Assembly: GCF_024648825.1 (NCBI RefSeq)
Contig: NZ_JANBBE010000001.1
Coordinates: 1,426,001-1,490,000 of the forward strand
DNA from: Lentzea californiensis
Lineage (GTDB): Bacteria > Actinomycetota > Actinomycetes > Mycobacteriales > Pseudonocardiaceae
Reading direction: 5' to 3'
DNA length: 64,000 bases
In this document: positions 56,338-64,000 of the stretch, piece after piece
Numbering within the stretch: position 1 is the stretch's first letter
Layout: each line of letters starts with the position of its first letter
The notes under the pieces: model-generated
Databases searched by the model: none
What the model was told of the DNA's origin: nothing
What the model saw: the letters and a program-made list of their open reading frames with translations, nothing else
Program-made: the position numbers and the translations under genes

Positions 56338-57555
56338 CTCTGCTCCCGCAGCCAGTTCGGTCACGTCCTCCGGCACCTCGATCAGGCAGTTCGACACCGC
56401 GAGCGCCGACAGCAGGTGCGATCCCGGCCCACCGACGGGCGTCACGACCTGGCCGGACGACGGGTCGTGCAGGCCGCGCCGGAACTGGGTCTTGCCCGCC
56501 GGGGACGCCAGCCCCGTCGTGATCCTGGCCTGTGCGGTAGGGCGTTCGGTCTGCTCGTGACCCATGGACGCCAGCAGCGCCGGCCGCACGAACACCTCGA
56601 ACGACACCTGCGCGCTCACCGGGTTGCCCGGCAGCGACAGCACCGGCACGCCCTCGTACCGGCCGGAGCCCTGCGGCCCGCCCGGCTGCATCGCGACCTT
56701 GGTGAACTGCATGTCGTGGTCCGAGAGGGCGTCCTTGACCACCTCGTACGCGCCCGCACTGACCCCGCCGGACGTCATGATCACGTCCACCGAGCCCAGG
56801 TACGGCTTCAGCGCCTGGTGGAACGCGTCGACGTCGTCCGGCACGAACCGCAGCTGGATCGCGACGCACCCCGCGTCCCGCACCGAGGAGGCGAGCATCA
56901 TGCCGTTCGACTCGTAGATCTGGCCGAGCTCCAGCGGCCGGCCCGGTTCGACCAGCTCGGAGCCCGTCGACAGGACCAGCACGCGCGGGCGGCGGCGCAC
57001 CGGCAGCTCGGGCAGGCCGAGCGCGGAGGCGAGGCCGAGCGTGGACGGGCGCAGCACGGTGCCCGCGGTCAGCACCGCGTCGCCCTTCCGCACGTCGTCA
57101 CCGCCGGTGCGGATGTTCTGGCCGGGCTCCACGGCCCGGTTGATCGTCACGGTCTCGGTGCCGCCGTCGGTCCACTCGACCTGGACCACCGCGTCCGCGC
57201 CGGGCGGGAGCGGGGCGCCGGTCATGATCCGCTGCACCGTGCCGGGTTCCAGCGGGTTCAGCTCCGTGCGGCCCGCCGGGATGTCGTCGGCCACGACGAG
57301 ACGAACCGTCTCGTCTCGTTGAGGACTGTTTTCGGCTCCGGCGAGACGAACCGTCTCGTCTCGGCGGAGGTCGGCGGCACGCACCGCGTACCCGTCCATC
57401 GCGGAGTTGTCGAACGGCGGCAGGTCCAGCGGCGCGATGACGTCGGCGGCGAGCACGAGCCCGAGGCACTCCTCGAGCGGGAGCTGCAGCACGGGCATCG
57501 ACCCGACGAGCTCCGCGACGCGCTTGCGGTGTTCGGCGACAGTGGTGGGGGACAC
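56314..57555 (-). CDS. moeA: Molybdopterin molybdenumtransferase
   Basis: 413 residues of MoeA. Motifs are LDLPPFDNSAMDGYAV near the start, QRIMTGAPLPPGADAVV, VLVLSTGSELVEPG, IMTSGGVSAGAYEVVKDAL, and VLSLPGNPVSAQVSF. It inserts molybdate into adenylylated molybdopterin. Two oddities: an internal duplication of DETVRL near residues 66-87 is encoded by two copies of a palindromic 22-mer, and the stop codon lies in the right end of the IS605 element. It is the counterpart of M. tuberculosis moeA2 (Rv0438c). The start codon is GTG. Confidence 0.92.
   Translation of the reverse strand: MSPTTVAEHRKRVAELVGSMPVLQLPLEECLGLVLAADVIAPLDLPPFDNSAMDGYAVRAADLRRDETVRLAGAENSPQRDETVRLVVADDIPAGRTELNPLEPGTVQRIMTGAPLPPGADAVVQVEWTDGGTETVTINRAVEPGQNIRTGGDDVRKGDAVLTAGTVLRPSTLGLASALGLPELPVRRRPRVLVLSTGSELVEPGRPLELGQIYESNGMMLASSVRDAGCVAIQLRFVPDDVDAFHQALKPYLGSVDVIMTSGGVSAGAYEVVKDALSDHDMQFTKVAMQPGGPQGSGRYEGVPVLSLPGNPVSAQVSFEVFVRPALLASMGHEQTERPTAQARITTGLASPAGKTQFRRGLHDPSSGQVVTPVGGPGSHLLSALAVSNCLIEVPEDVTELAAGAEVTVRYLH
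57297..57363. repeat. Two direct copies of a palindromic 22-mer inside moeA
   Basis: A 22-bp unit beginning CGAGACGAACCGTCTCG occurs at 57297-57318 and again at 57342-57363, exactly 45 bases apart. Its core is a 7-3-7 palindrome (CGAGACG-AAC-CGTCTCG) plus TCTCG. Being in frame, it encodes DETVRL twice within moeA. Confidence 0.85.
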
Positions 57556-57626
57556 GACTGCATACTGCCAACGTCGCGGTGGCCGTGACGACCGCTCTGC
57601 CCCGTTTCCTCCCGGAGGTGTTGTTA

Positions 57627-58268
57627 GTGCAGGTCAGGACCAGGCACACACCGACGTTCGGCGTGGCGAGGCTCGTTCTCGCGCCCGGCGAGGCGGTGCT
57701 GGCCGACCCGCTGACCATCGCGGCCACCAGCTACGGGCTCGCCGTCGAGGTGAAGGGCGCGGGCGCCAAGGCCGTCGCGCTGTGCACCGCGGGCACGGAG
57801 GGCGGCTGGATCGACGCGGCGCCCGTGCTGCCGGGAGACCTGCACCAGGTCGAGCTCGACGGGGCGCACGGCTGGTGCCTCGCCCGGCACAGCTGGATCG
57901 CGTCGAGCAGCACGGTCGCGATGAACCCCGAGGCGCCGCCGATGCAGGCGATCTTCGGGGGCGCCGAGGGCTTCATGAACTACGCGCACGGCCAGGGCGC
58001 GGTGGTGCTCGCCTGCTACGGCGCGCTCGACCTCGTGACGCTGGAAGCGGGAGAAGCGGTGACCATCAGCAGCGATCACGTCGTGGCGTTCGCGGACACC
58101 GTGCAATGCCGTCTTCGGCCGTCGGTACCGGATGGCGTGCAATCCATTCAGACAGGTGAGGGCCTGGTGTTCGACTTCGCCGGTCCCGGTGCCGTGCTGA
58201 CCCAGGCGCGCGGTCCCCGCCGGCTCACCACCTGGTTGCGCGCCAACGGAGTCAGCCCTCGTTCATGA
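57627..58268 (+). CDS. AIM24-family protein
   Basis: 213 residues of the AIM24/TerD-associated beta-rich family (repeats such as [35 protein letters not shown] and [15 protein letters not shown]). Molecular function in bacteria is unknown. The GTG at 57627 lies eight bases after GGAGG. It diverges from moeA with a 71-bp gap. Confidence 0.8.
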   Translation: MQVRTRHTPTFGVARLVLAPGEAVLADPLTIAATSYGLAVEVKGAGAKAVALCTAGTEGGWIDAAPVLPGDLHQVELDGAHGWCLARHSWIASSSTVAMNPEAPPMQAIFGGAEGFMNYAHGQGAVVLACYGALDLVTLEAGEAVTISSDHVVAFADTVQCRLRPSVPDGVQSIQTGEGLVFDFAGPGAVLTQARGPRRLTTWLRANGVSPRS

Positions 58269-58288
58269 CTCCGTAAGGAGGTATCCGC

Positions 58289-58333
58289 GTGAGATTTCTT
58301 CTTTTAGCGTTGCGTTCTGCGCTTCGCGCGTGA
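58289..58333 (+). CDS. Possible 14-residue leader peptide with TTA codon before cspA
   Basis: A GTG at 58289 is preceded by AAGGAGG seven bases upstream, a perfect ribosome site, and encodes [14 protein letters not shown] before a TGA. The four codons TTT-CTT-CTT-TTA are rare in this GC-rich genome, and TTA needs the bldA-type tRNA. The cspA start lies 23 bases downstream, so it could act in translational or transcriptional control of cspA. Function is unproven. Confidence 0.5.
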   Translation: MRFLLLALRSALRA

Positions 58334-58356
58334 TGCGGGATCTGAAGGAGGACGTC

Positions 58357-58563
58357 TTGGCTCTCGGTACCGTCAAGTGGTTCAACTCCGAAAAGGGATA
58401 CGGCTTCATCGCGACCGATGGCGGGCCCGACGTGTTCGTGCACTACTCCGCGATCCAGATGGAAGGCTTCCGGACGCTCTCAGAAGGCGACCGGGTGGAG
58501 TTCGAGGTGCAGGCCGGGCGGGACGGGCGCAGCCAGGCGTCGGACGTGCGCCGCGCAAGTTAG
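58357..58563 (+). CDS. cspA: Cold-shock protein
   Basis: 68 residues of the CspA family, with RNP1 KGYGFIA and RNP2 VFVHYSA. It binds single-stranded RNA and DNA as a chaperone. The TTG at 58357 ([14 protein letters not shown]) lies five bases after AAGGAGG. An upstream in-frame ATG at 58330 is inside the leader ORF and lacks support. Confidence 0.93.
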   Translation: MALGTVKWFNSEKGYGFIATDGGPDVFVHYSAIQMEGFRTLSEGDRVEFEVQAGRDGRSQASDVRRAS

Positions 58564-58631
58564 AACCGACCTGATCACAGCTTGGGCCAACCCCCGGCAC
58601 GCCGATCCGGCCGGACGTTAGGCTGCCTTGC

Positions 58632-59852
58632 GTGTCGGAGGACCTGAGCGGACGGCGAATCGCCCATTACCGGATCGACGGTGTGCTGGGTCGCGGTGGC
58701 ATGAGCGTGACGTACCGGGCCACGGACGTGAGACTGGGCCGGAAGGTCGCGCTCAAGGTCATCGGTGAGCACCTCGCGCCCGACGCGGAGTTCCGCGAGC
58801 GGTTCGTCGACGAGGCGCGCAACACCTCCGCGATCGACCACGCGAACATCGTGCCGCTGTACGACTTCGACGAGGTCGACGGCCTGCTCTACATCGCCAT
58901 GCGGCTCGTGGACGGCCAGGACCTGTCCGGGCACGTCAAGGAGGGGCCGCTCACCCCCGCGCGCACGTTGTCGCTGCTCGCCCAGGTGGCCGAAGCGCTC
59001 GACATGCTGCACGGCAAGGGCCTCGTGCACCTCGACGTGAAGCCGGCGAACGTGCTGGTGACCCAGAAGGAGGGCGTGCGCGAGCACGTCTACGTCGCCG
59101 ACTTCGGCCTGACCCGCCGCGGCGCCACCGGCCACCGCACCCGAACGGGTGATTTCCTCGGTTCGCCGACCTACGCGGCGCCGGAGCACCTGCGAGGCGA
59201 GCCCGTCGACGGCCGCACCGACCAGTACGCGCTCGCGTGCATGCTCTTCGCCTGCCTGTCCGGCCGTCCGCCGTTCCAGGGCGGCGTGCAGGAGGTCATC
59301 GCGGGCCACCTCAGCAACGTCGTGCCCGCGCTGTCCCAGGTCGTGGCGTTGCCGCCGGCGATCGACGACGTGATCCGCAAGGGCACCTCCAAGGACCCGG
59401 CGCAGCGGTACGCGAGCTGTGCCGAGCTCATCAACGCCGCCCGCATCGCCCTCGCCGGAGTCGCGCAGGGCTCGGCTCCCGCTCAACTGGGGCCGCAGTC
59501 AGGCTCGTTCCCCGCTCAACCGCCGGTCTCCGGGCCGATGCCGGTGCAGCAGGGGCAGTACCAGGGCGGCTACCAGCAGTTGCAGGACCCGGTCCGGCTG
59601 CGCCCGCCGAACCAGGTGGGCGTGAGCGCGTTCACGTCGTCCGGCAGGAAAGAACGCCCCGCGTGGTTCGCGCCGGTCATCGCGGCCGCCGTGGCGATCG
59701 TGGTGATCATCATCGTGGTCGTCATCCTTTCGCCTGGTGACGAGCCCGCGAGGCAGCCCAAGACGAGCTCCGCGCCGTCGCTGAACATCGGCGACGAGAC
59801 GACCTCGAACAAGCCGCTGCCGACCTCTGTGCCGGTGCGCACATCACGCTGA
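58632..59852 (+). CDS. PknB-family Ser/Thr protein kinase, single-pass membrane type
   Basis: 406 residues. Kinase domain at 10-275: Gly-loop VLGRGGMSVTY, VALKV lysine, catalytic loop HLDVKPANVL, DFG as ADFGLTRRG, APE as YAAPEHLRG. The catalytic loop is HLD rather than the usual HRD, a non-RD kinase. A Pro/Gln-rich linker leads to one membrane segment near 345-368, and a short outer tail. GTG start, with TAGGCT seven bases upstream, so probably leaderless. Upstream of groEL but with its own direction and promoter. Confidence 0.9.
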   Translation: MSEDLSGRRIAHYRIDGVLGRGGMSVTYRATDVRLGRKVALKVIGEHLAPDAEFRERFVDEARNTSAIDHANIVPLYDFDEVDGLLYIAMRLVDGQDLSGHVKEGPLTPARTLSLLAQVAEALDMLHGKGLVHLDVKPANVLVTQKEGVREHVYVADFGLTRRGATGHRTRTGDFLGSPTYAAPEHLRGEPVDGRTDQYALACMLFACLSGRPPFQGGVQEVIAGHLSNVVPALSQVVALPPAIDDVIRKGTSKDPAQRYASCAELINAARIALAGVAQGSAPAQLGPQSGSFPAQPPVSGPMPVQQGQYQGGYQQLQDPVRLRPPNQVGVSAFTSSGRKERPAWFAPVIAAAVAIVVIIIVVVILSPGDEPARQPKTSSAPSLNIGDETTSNKPLPTSVPVRTSR

Positions 59853-59880
59853 AAGTCCCCTGGGAGTCCTCCTGGTTCGC

Positions 59881-59906
59881 TTGCACTCGACGTGCCCGAG
59901 TGCTAA
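59881..59906. promoter_or_regulatory. CIRCE operator 1 upstream of groEL
   Basis: TTGCACTC-N9-GAGTGCTAA, close to the CIRCE consensus TTAGCACTC-N9-GAGTGCTAA. Binding site of HrcA. Confidence 0.85.
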
Positions 59907-59913
59907 ACACGAA

Positions 59914-59940
59914 CTAGCACTCGACACTGCCGAGTGCCAA
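59914..59940. promoter_or_regulatory. CIRCE operator 2 upstream of groEL
   Basis: CTAGCACTC-N9-GAGTGCCAA, a second CIRCE half-match eight bases after the first. Two operators imply tight HrcA repression. Confidence 0.88.
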
Positions 59941-60058
59941 GTAGTGAGGCTAGGACTGGTGAGGCCCTCCGGGGTCGTCCGTCGCGGGCACCGAGCCTGG
60001 CCACGCGAATCGTGTTCCGCTGCGGGCGTGTGCCCGCAGTGGCCCAGAAACCACATAG

Positions 60059-61696
<1,638 letters not shown>

Positions 61697-61720
61697 GTCC
61701 GTCCGCAACGCAGCACCTCT

Positions 61721-61756
61721 GAAAGGCCCGGTTCGCTTCGGCGAGCCGGGCCTTTC
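61721..61756 (+). terminator. groEL terminator hairpin
   Basis: GAAAGGCCCGGTTCGC pairs with GCGAGCCGGGCCTTTC around a TTCG tetraloop, one wobble pair, 25 bases after groEL. It ends with a short T-run. Confidence 0.88.
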
Positions 61757-61808
61757 GGCATGCCGGGGCTTCGGGTGAGCGGATGCGATGCTGTGGTCAG
61801 GGGTGCGC

Positions 61809-62528
61809 ATGGCATCGTTCGAAGAGGTGTCCGCCGAGCTGAACCAGGTCATCACCGAGTCCGAAGAGTTGACAGCGGCCTTGGAGCATGCGGGACAACT
61901 CGCTGACGAGGCCGCGCAGCTGTTGACGGCCGTCATGCGAGGAGCGGATCAGCTCGAGGACGAGTTCGGCCAAGTGGTGCAGCAGTGGTCAGAAGTCGCC
62001 ACGAGAGCTGCGGAGTTGTCCCAGGCCGTCACAACGGGCCAGCAATGCGTCGAGAGCTACGGCAGGACTCTTCAAGTCGAACGGGCTTCGTCGAACGTGG
62101 CAGGCGCCACGGCACCGGCCGGGCCGACTCCGGGCCTCCCGCCGACAACGTGGGTCGAGCGCCAGCGCGCACAACTCCCGACCTACGTCACCAGCGGATT
62201 CCATCGCGACGAGGATGGGCACAGCGATCTGGTCCAGAGCGGGGCTGAACCCAATGGTGAGGACAGAGCCATAGCCCAGCACCTGGTCGCCATCGGTCGG
62301 GTGCGTCCGCGGACGTTCCCGACCGCGGCCCAGCACGTGGAGATCAAGGTGGGGTGGCGCATGCGCACATCTGGTGTCCGGCGCGCCGAGGTGGTGGTGA
62401 ACAACCGGCTCTGCGAGGGGCCGCTGTCTTGCTTCGAGCTACTGCCTTTGTTGCTCCTGCCAGGGCAAACGCTGGTCGTGCACGATCCGGTAAGGTCCCA
62501 CACGTTCCAGGGGGAAGGCACCCGGTGA
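61809..62528 (+). CDS. SCP1.201-like deaminase, probable polymorphic toxin
   Basis: 239 residues. Residues 1-95 form a helical, WXG-like or coiled-coil leader (EEVSAELNQVITESEELTAA, then QLEDEFGQVVQQWSEV). The C-terminal domain looks like the SCP1.201-type cytidine deaminase fold: HVE (catalytic His/Glu, QHVEIKVGWRM), then VVVNN, the Cys pair LCEGPLSC, and LLPLLLLPGQTLVVH. DddA, which deaminates double-stranded DNA, belongs to this superfamily. I place the start at the ATG at 61809, five bases after AGGGG. The stop overlaps the Imm1 gene (GTGA), the usual toxin-immunity coupling. Activity is inferred. Confidence 0.82.
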   Translation: MASFEEVSAELNQVITESEELTAALEHAGQLADEAAQLLTAVMRGADQLEDEFGQVVQQWSEVATRAAELSQAVTTGQQCVESYGRTLQVERASSNVAGATAPAGPTPGLPPTTWVERQRAQLPTYVTSGFHRDEDGHSDLVQSGAEPNGEDRAIAQHLVAIGRVRPRTFPTAAQHVEIKVGWRMRTSGVRRAEVVVNNRLCEGPLSCFELLPLLLLPGQTLVVHDPVRSHTFQGEGTR

Positions 62529-63010
62529 GCTACACACTTGATGTCTGGTACTACCGCGACGACGACGTCGCCAGGCCTGCGAACGTTCCCGTGGCCATCA
62601 CCTCCAGCTCCGAGTTGCAGGAGCTGCTGGAGTACCTGCTGGCGCACGAGCAACCGCATCCGCCGCAGATCGTCGCCCGTGAACGTCCAAGGGTCGGTCC
62701 GTACGACGAGCCGGACACCCTGATCAAAGTCGCCGTGGCGATTCCCGAGCGGCAGGGCGCACTGCTGTTCCTCAGCCCGCAGTCCTGGGAACCGCCCGCA
62801 GACGGGGACGACTCGACCGGCGTGTACGCCACCCGTGGCGACCAGCCAACGCCGGACTCGCCGACGCTGTACGTCGACACCGACACGAAGACGCCGTTTC
62901 CGCAGAACTCGGCACTACCGATCGCCAGAATCCTCGGGGCACTGGAGGAGTTCCGTCAGACCGGTGAGCGCCCGACCTGTGTGGAGTGGCAGGAGTCGGA
63001 CGTTTCCTGA
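62525..63010 (+). CDS. Imm1-family immunity protein
   Basis: 161 residues of the Imm1 family, recognisable by the late VEWQESDV and by LEEFRQTGERPTCVEW. Imm1 proteins neutralise deaminase toxins and regularly follow SCP1.201-type genes. The GTG start overlaps the toxin stop (GTGA). A terminator hairpin follows at 63041. Confidence 0.85.
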   Translation: MSYTLDVWYYRDDDVARPANVPVAITSSSELQELLEYLLAHEQPHPPQIVARERPRVGPYDEPDTLIKVAVAIPERQGALLFLSPQSWEPPADGDDSTGVYATRGDQPTPDSPTLYVDTDTKTPFPQNSALPIARILGALEEFRQTGERPTCVEWQESDVS

Positions 63011-63040
63011 GTCGCGAGCCACCCGTCACAACAAGACCTC

Positions 63041-63066
63041 GGCCGGGCACTTATGCCCGGCCTTTC
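63041..63066 (+). terminator. Hairpin after the toxin-immunity operon
   Basis: GGCCGGGC pairs with GCCCGGCC around a six-base loop, followed by TTTC, 30 bases after the Imm1 stop. The rest of the 63067-63295 gap shows no credible gene. Confidence 0.75.
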
Positions 63067-63295
63067 AAAGGCCGGGAAAGCATCTCGCCAGAGGCTCGAA
63101 GTCAAGCCCCAATCGCAATCGTCGCGAAGCGGCGATGAATCGACCCGGCTCGGCACGGCCCACCCCGGCCACCTGCGCAAGGTGACTGAAAGCAAGGCAG
63201 GCGGCCACCCCGCTGGAACAGGAACTGGCCAACCAAGGCCGACCCCGCCGCAATACCCCAGAACCCCAGTAAATCTGCCGAAACAACCCCAAAAC

Positions 63296-63781
63296 TCAAA
63301 GCATGATCGTGGGCGTGACAACAGTCCGCCCAGGCTCCCCGCGAGAATTCACCAAATGCACCAGGATCTGAGTCGTCCCAGCCGGCACATCGGGAAGAAC
63401 GAACCGCCCACCGTCATCAGCCCGGGTGCAGGACGACTGGTGATCGGCCACCCGGACCTCGACCTCGTGCTCCCCGGCCGGCACCAGCCACCCGTCGATC
63501 CGGTGCCGTGACCCGGTCGAGGTGAAGTTCACCATCAACGTCAGGTTGTCCACGGTGAAGGTGATCGTGCCGGTCTGCCCGCCCCGGACCCCGGCGAACG
63601 AGCCGGCGCGTTCCCACCGGGCGACTTCGACGTCCAGGGACTCCAGGGCGATCGCGAACTTCACGCGGTCCACCAGGTCGGCGGGTGGCGGGTCCAGTTC
63701 GTCGACGAGCCTGTTCAGTTCGGAGAGGACTGCGGTGTCCTCGGGGCCCCTGCGGTCGTCGCGCGGGTCGATCTCGGTCAC
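63296..63781 (-). CDS. Uncharacterised protein encoded with a sigma factor
   Basis: 161 residues, no family recognised with certainty. The N-terminal half is helical and acidic (VLSELNRLVDELDPPPADLVDRVKFAIALESLDVEVARWE). The C-terminal half is beta-rich (GTITFTVDNLTLMVNFTS, GGRFVLPDVPAGTTQILVHL), like a carboxypeptidase-regulatory fold. The GTG overlaps the stop of the upstream sigma-factor gene (GTGA). This small acidic/beta layout next to a sigma factor occurs repeatedly in actinobacteria, so a regulatory partnership is plausible. Confidence 0.72.
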   Translation of the reverse strand: MTEIDPRDDRRGPEDTAVLSELNRLVDELDPPPADLVDRVKFAIALESLDVEVARWERAGSFAGVRGGQTGTITFTVDNLTLMVNFTSTGSRHRIDGWLVPAGEHEVEVRVADHQSSCTRADDGGRFVLPDVPAGTTQILVHLVNSRGEPGRTVVTPTIML

Positions 63782-64000
63782 CGCGATCCTCCTTCCGTCT
63801 CCAGGTAGTTGCGCAGCAGAGTCAGACACCGTCCCCTGGTCGGACCGATGCTGCCGTGGGGCATGGCCAGTGCCTCGGCGACTGCTCGGTACTCCGCGCG
63901 GCCCGCGAGCACGGTGAGCCGCAGCAGTTCCTGGCACCTCGTGGTGAGGCGGCCGAACGCGAGCCACAGGCGGCGGTCGCGGTCGTCCAGGAGCGTCACG
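63778..64000 (-). CDS. Sigma-70 family factor, C-terminal part (5' end outside window)
   Basis: About 74 C-terminal residues are visible and the start lies beyond the right edge. The visible part is a sigma region 4 helix-turn-helix (CQELLRLTVLAGRAEYRAVAEALAMPHGSIGPTRGRCLTLLRNYL), as in ECF-type factors. The stop overlaps the next gene (GTGA). Confidence 0.8.
   Translation of the reverse strand, partial: VTLLDDRDRRLWLAFGRLTTRCQELLRLTVLAGRAEYRAVAEALAMPHGSIGPTRGRCLTLLRNYLETEGGSR

Noticed and set aside
57297..57363. Spaced direct repeats as a CRISPR array
   Set aside because: Only two copies, the unit is itself a palindrome, and it lies in frame inside moeA with no cas genes nearby.
63065..63292. 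A 75-codon minus-strand ORF in the gap after Imm1
   Set aside because: No ribosome site, no recognisable motif, and the composition resembles non-coding DNA. The gap has a terminator and nothing else I can support.

Overview
The window is one contiguous stretch of a high-GC actinobacterial chromosome. I would place it in the Pseudonocardiaceae (Lentzea / Saccharothrix / Amycolatopsis type). The reasons are many GTG/TTG starts, an XRE-DUF5753/DUF397 pair, DasR control of aminosugar genes, DUF3263, several starts that look leaderless, and a gene order from 45.5 to 61.7 kb (def, DUF3263, LytR_C, AAA+ ATPase, pssA, psd, moeA, groEL) that parallels Mycobacterium tuberculosis Rv0429c-Rv0440. The family placement is inference. 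No rRNA, tRNA or CRISPR array was recognised.

Layout. 0-3.2 kb: a YbaB-like / EspC-like / large ESX-type operon running off the left edge, then an XRE regulator with its DUF397 partner. 3.2-7.5 kb: a compact operon of an ADH synthase (GriI-like), a type II 3-dehydroquinate synthase (GriH-like) and an AMP-forming acyl ligase, with a divergent LysR regulator. The first two enzymes together are the known route to 3-amino-4-hydroxybenzoate (3,4-AHBA). 7.9-11.7 kb: an N-acetylglucosamine-type kinase and a secreted subtilase. 11.8-20.4 kb: one nine-gene operon holding every step of non-phosphorylative L-fucose breakdown plus an RbsABC-type transporter and a mutarotase. A palindrome in its promoter recurs in front of a FadR-type regulator at 22.2-22.8 kb. 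20.4-22.2 kb: a dapA-type gene with a divergent LysR gene.

22.8-32.3 kb is a DasR regulon: nagA (+) and, divergently, a chitobiose/GlcNAc-type ABC transporter, a GH3 hexosaminidase and a SIS-type GlcN6P deaminase, with dasR and an MFS exporter. Two dre-like operators are visible, one in front of nagA and one in front of the transporter operon. 32.3-36.2 kb: tandem threonine-dehydratase paralogues, a small membrane protein and a secreted streptogrisin-like protease. 36.36-36.59 kb: a 230-bp MITE-like element with 20-bp inverted ends. 36.6-43.2 kb: a DODA-type dioxygenase and the thiamine genes thiE, thiOSG and thiCD, with two TPP riboswitches.

43.3-64 kb: a zinc-ribbon protein, a LysE-type exporter, an aldo-keto reductase, then the mycobacterial-type syntenic block. 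That block is interrupted by a LamG protein, an M48 protease and an IS605-type element (decayed tnpA, intact tnpB with a probable omega RNA) whose right end forms the moeA stop codon. After moeA come an AIM24 protein, cspA with a tiny TTA-containing leader ORF, a Ser/Thr kinase and groEL behind two CIRCE operators. The right end carries an SCP1.201-like deaminase toxin coupled to an Imm1 immunity gene, then an unknown protein and a partial sigma factor.
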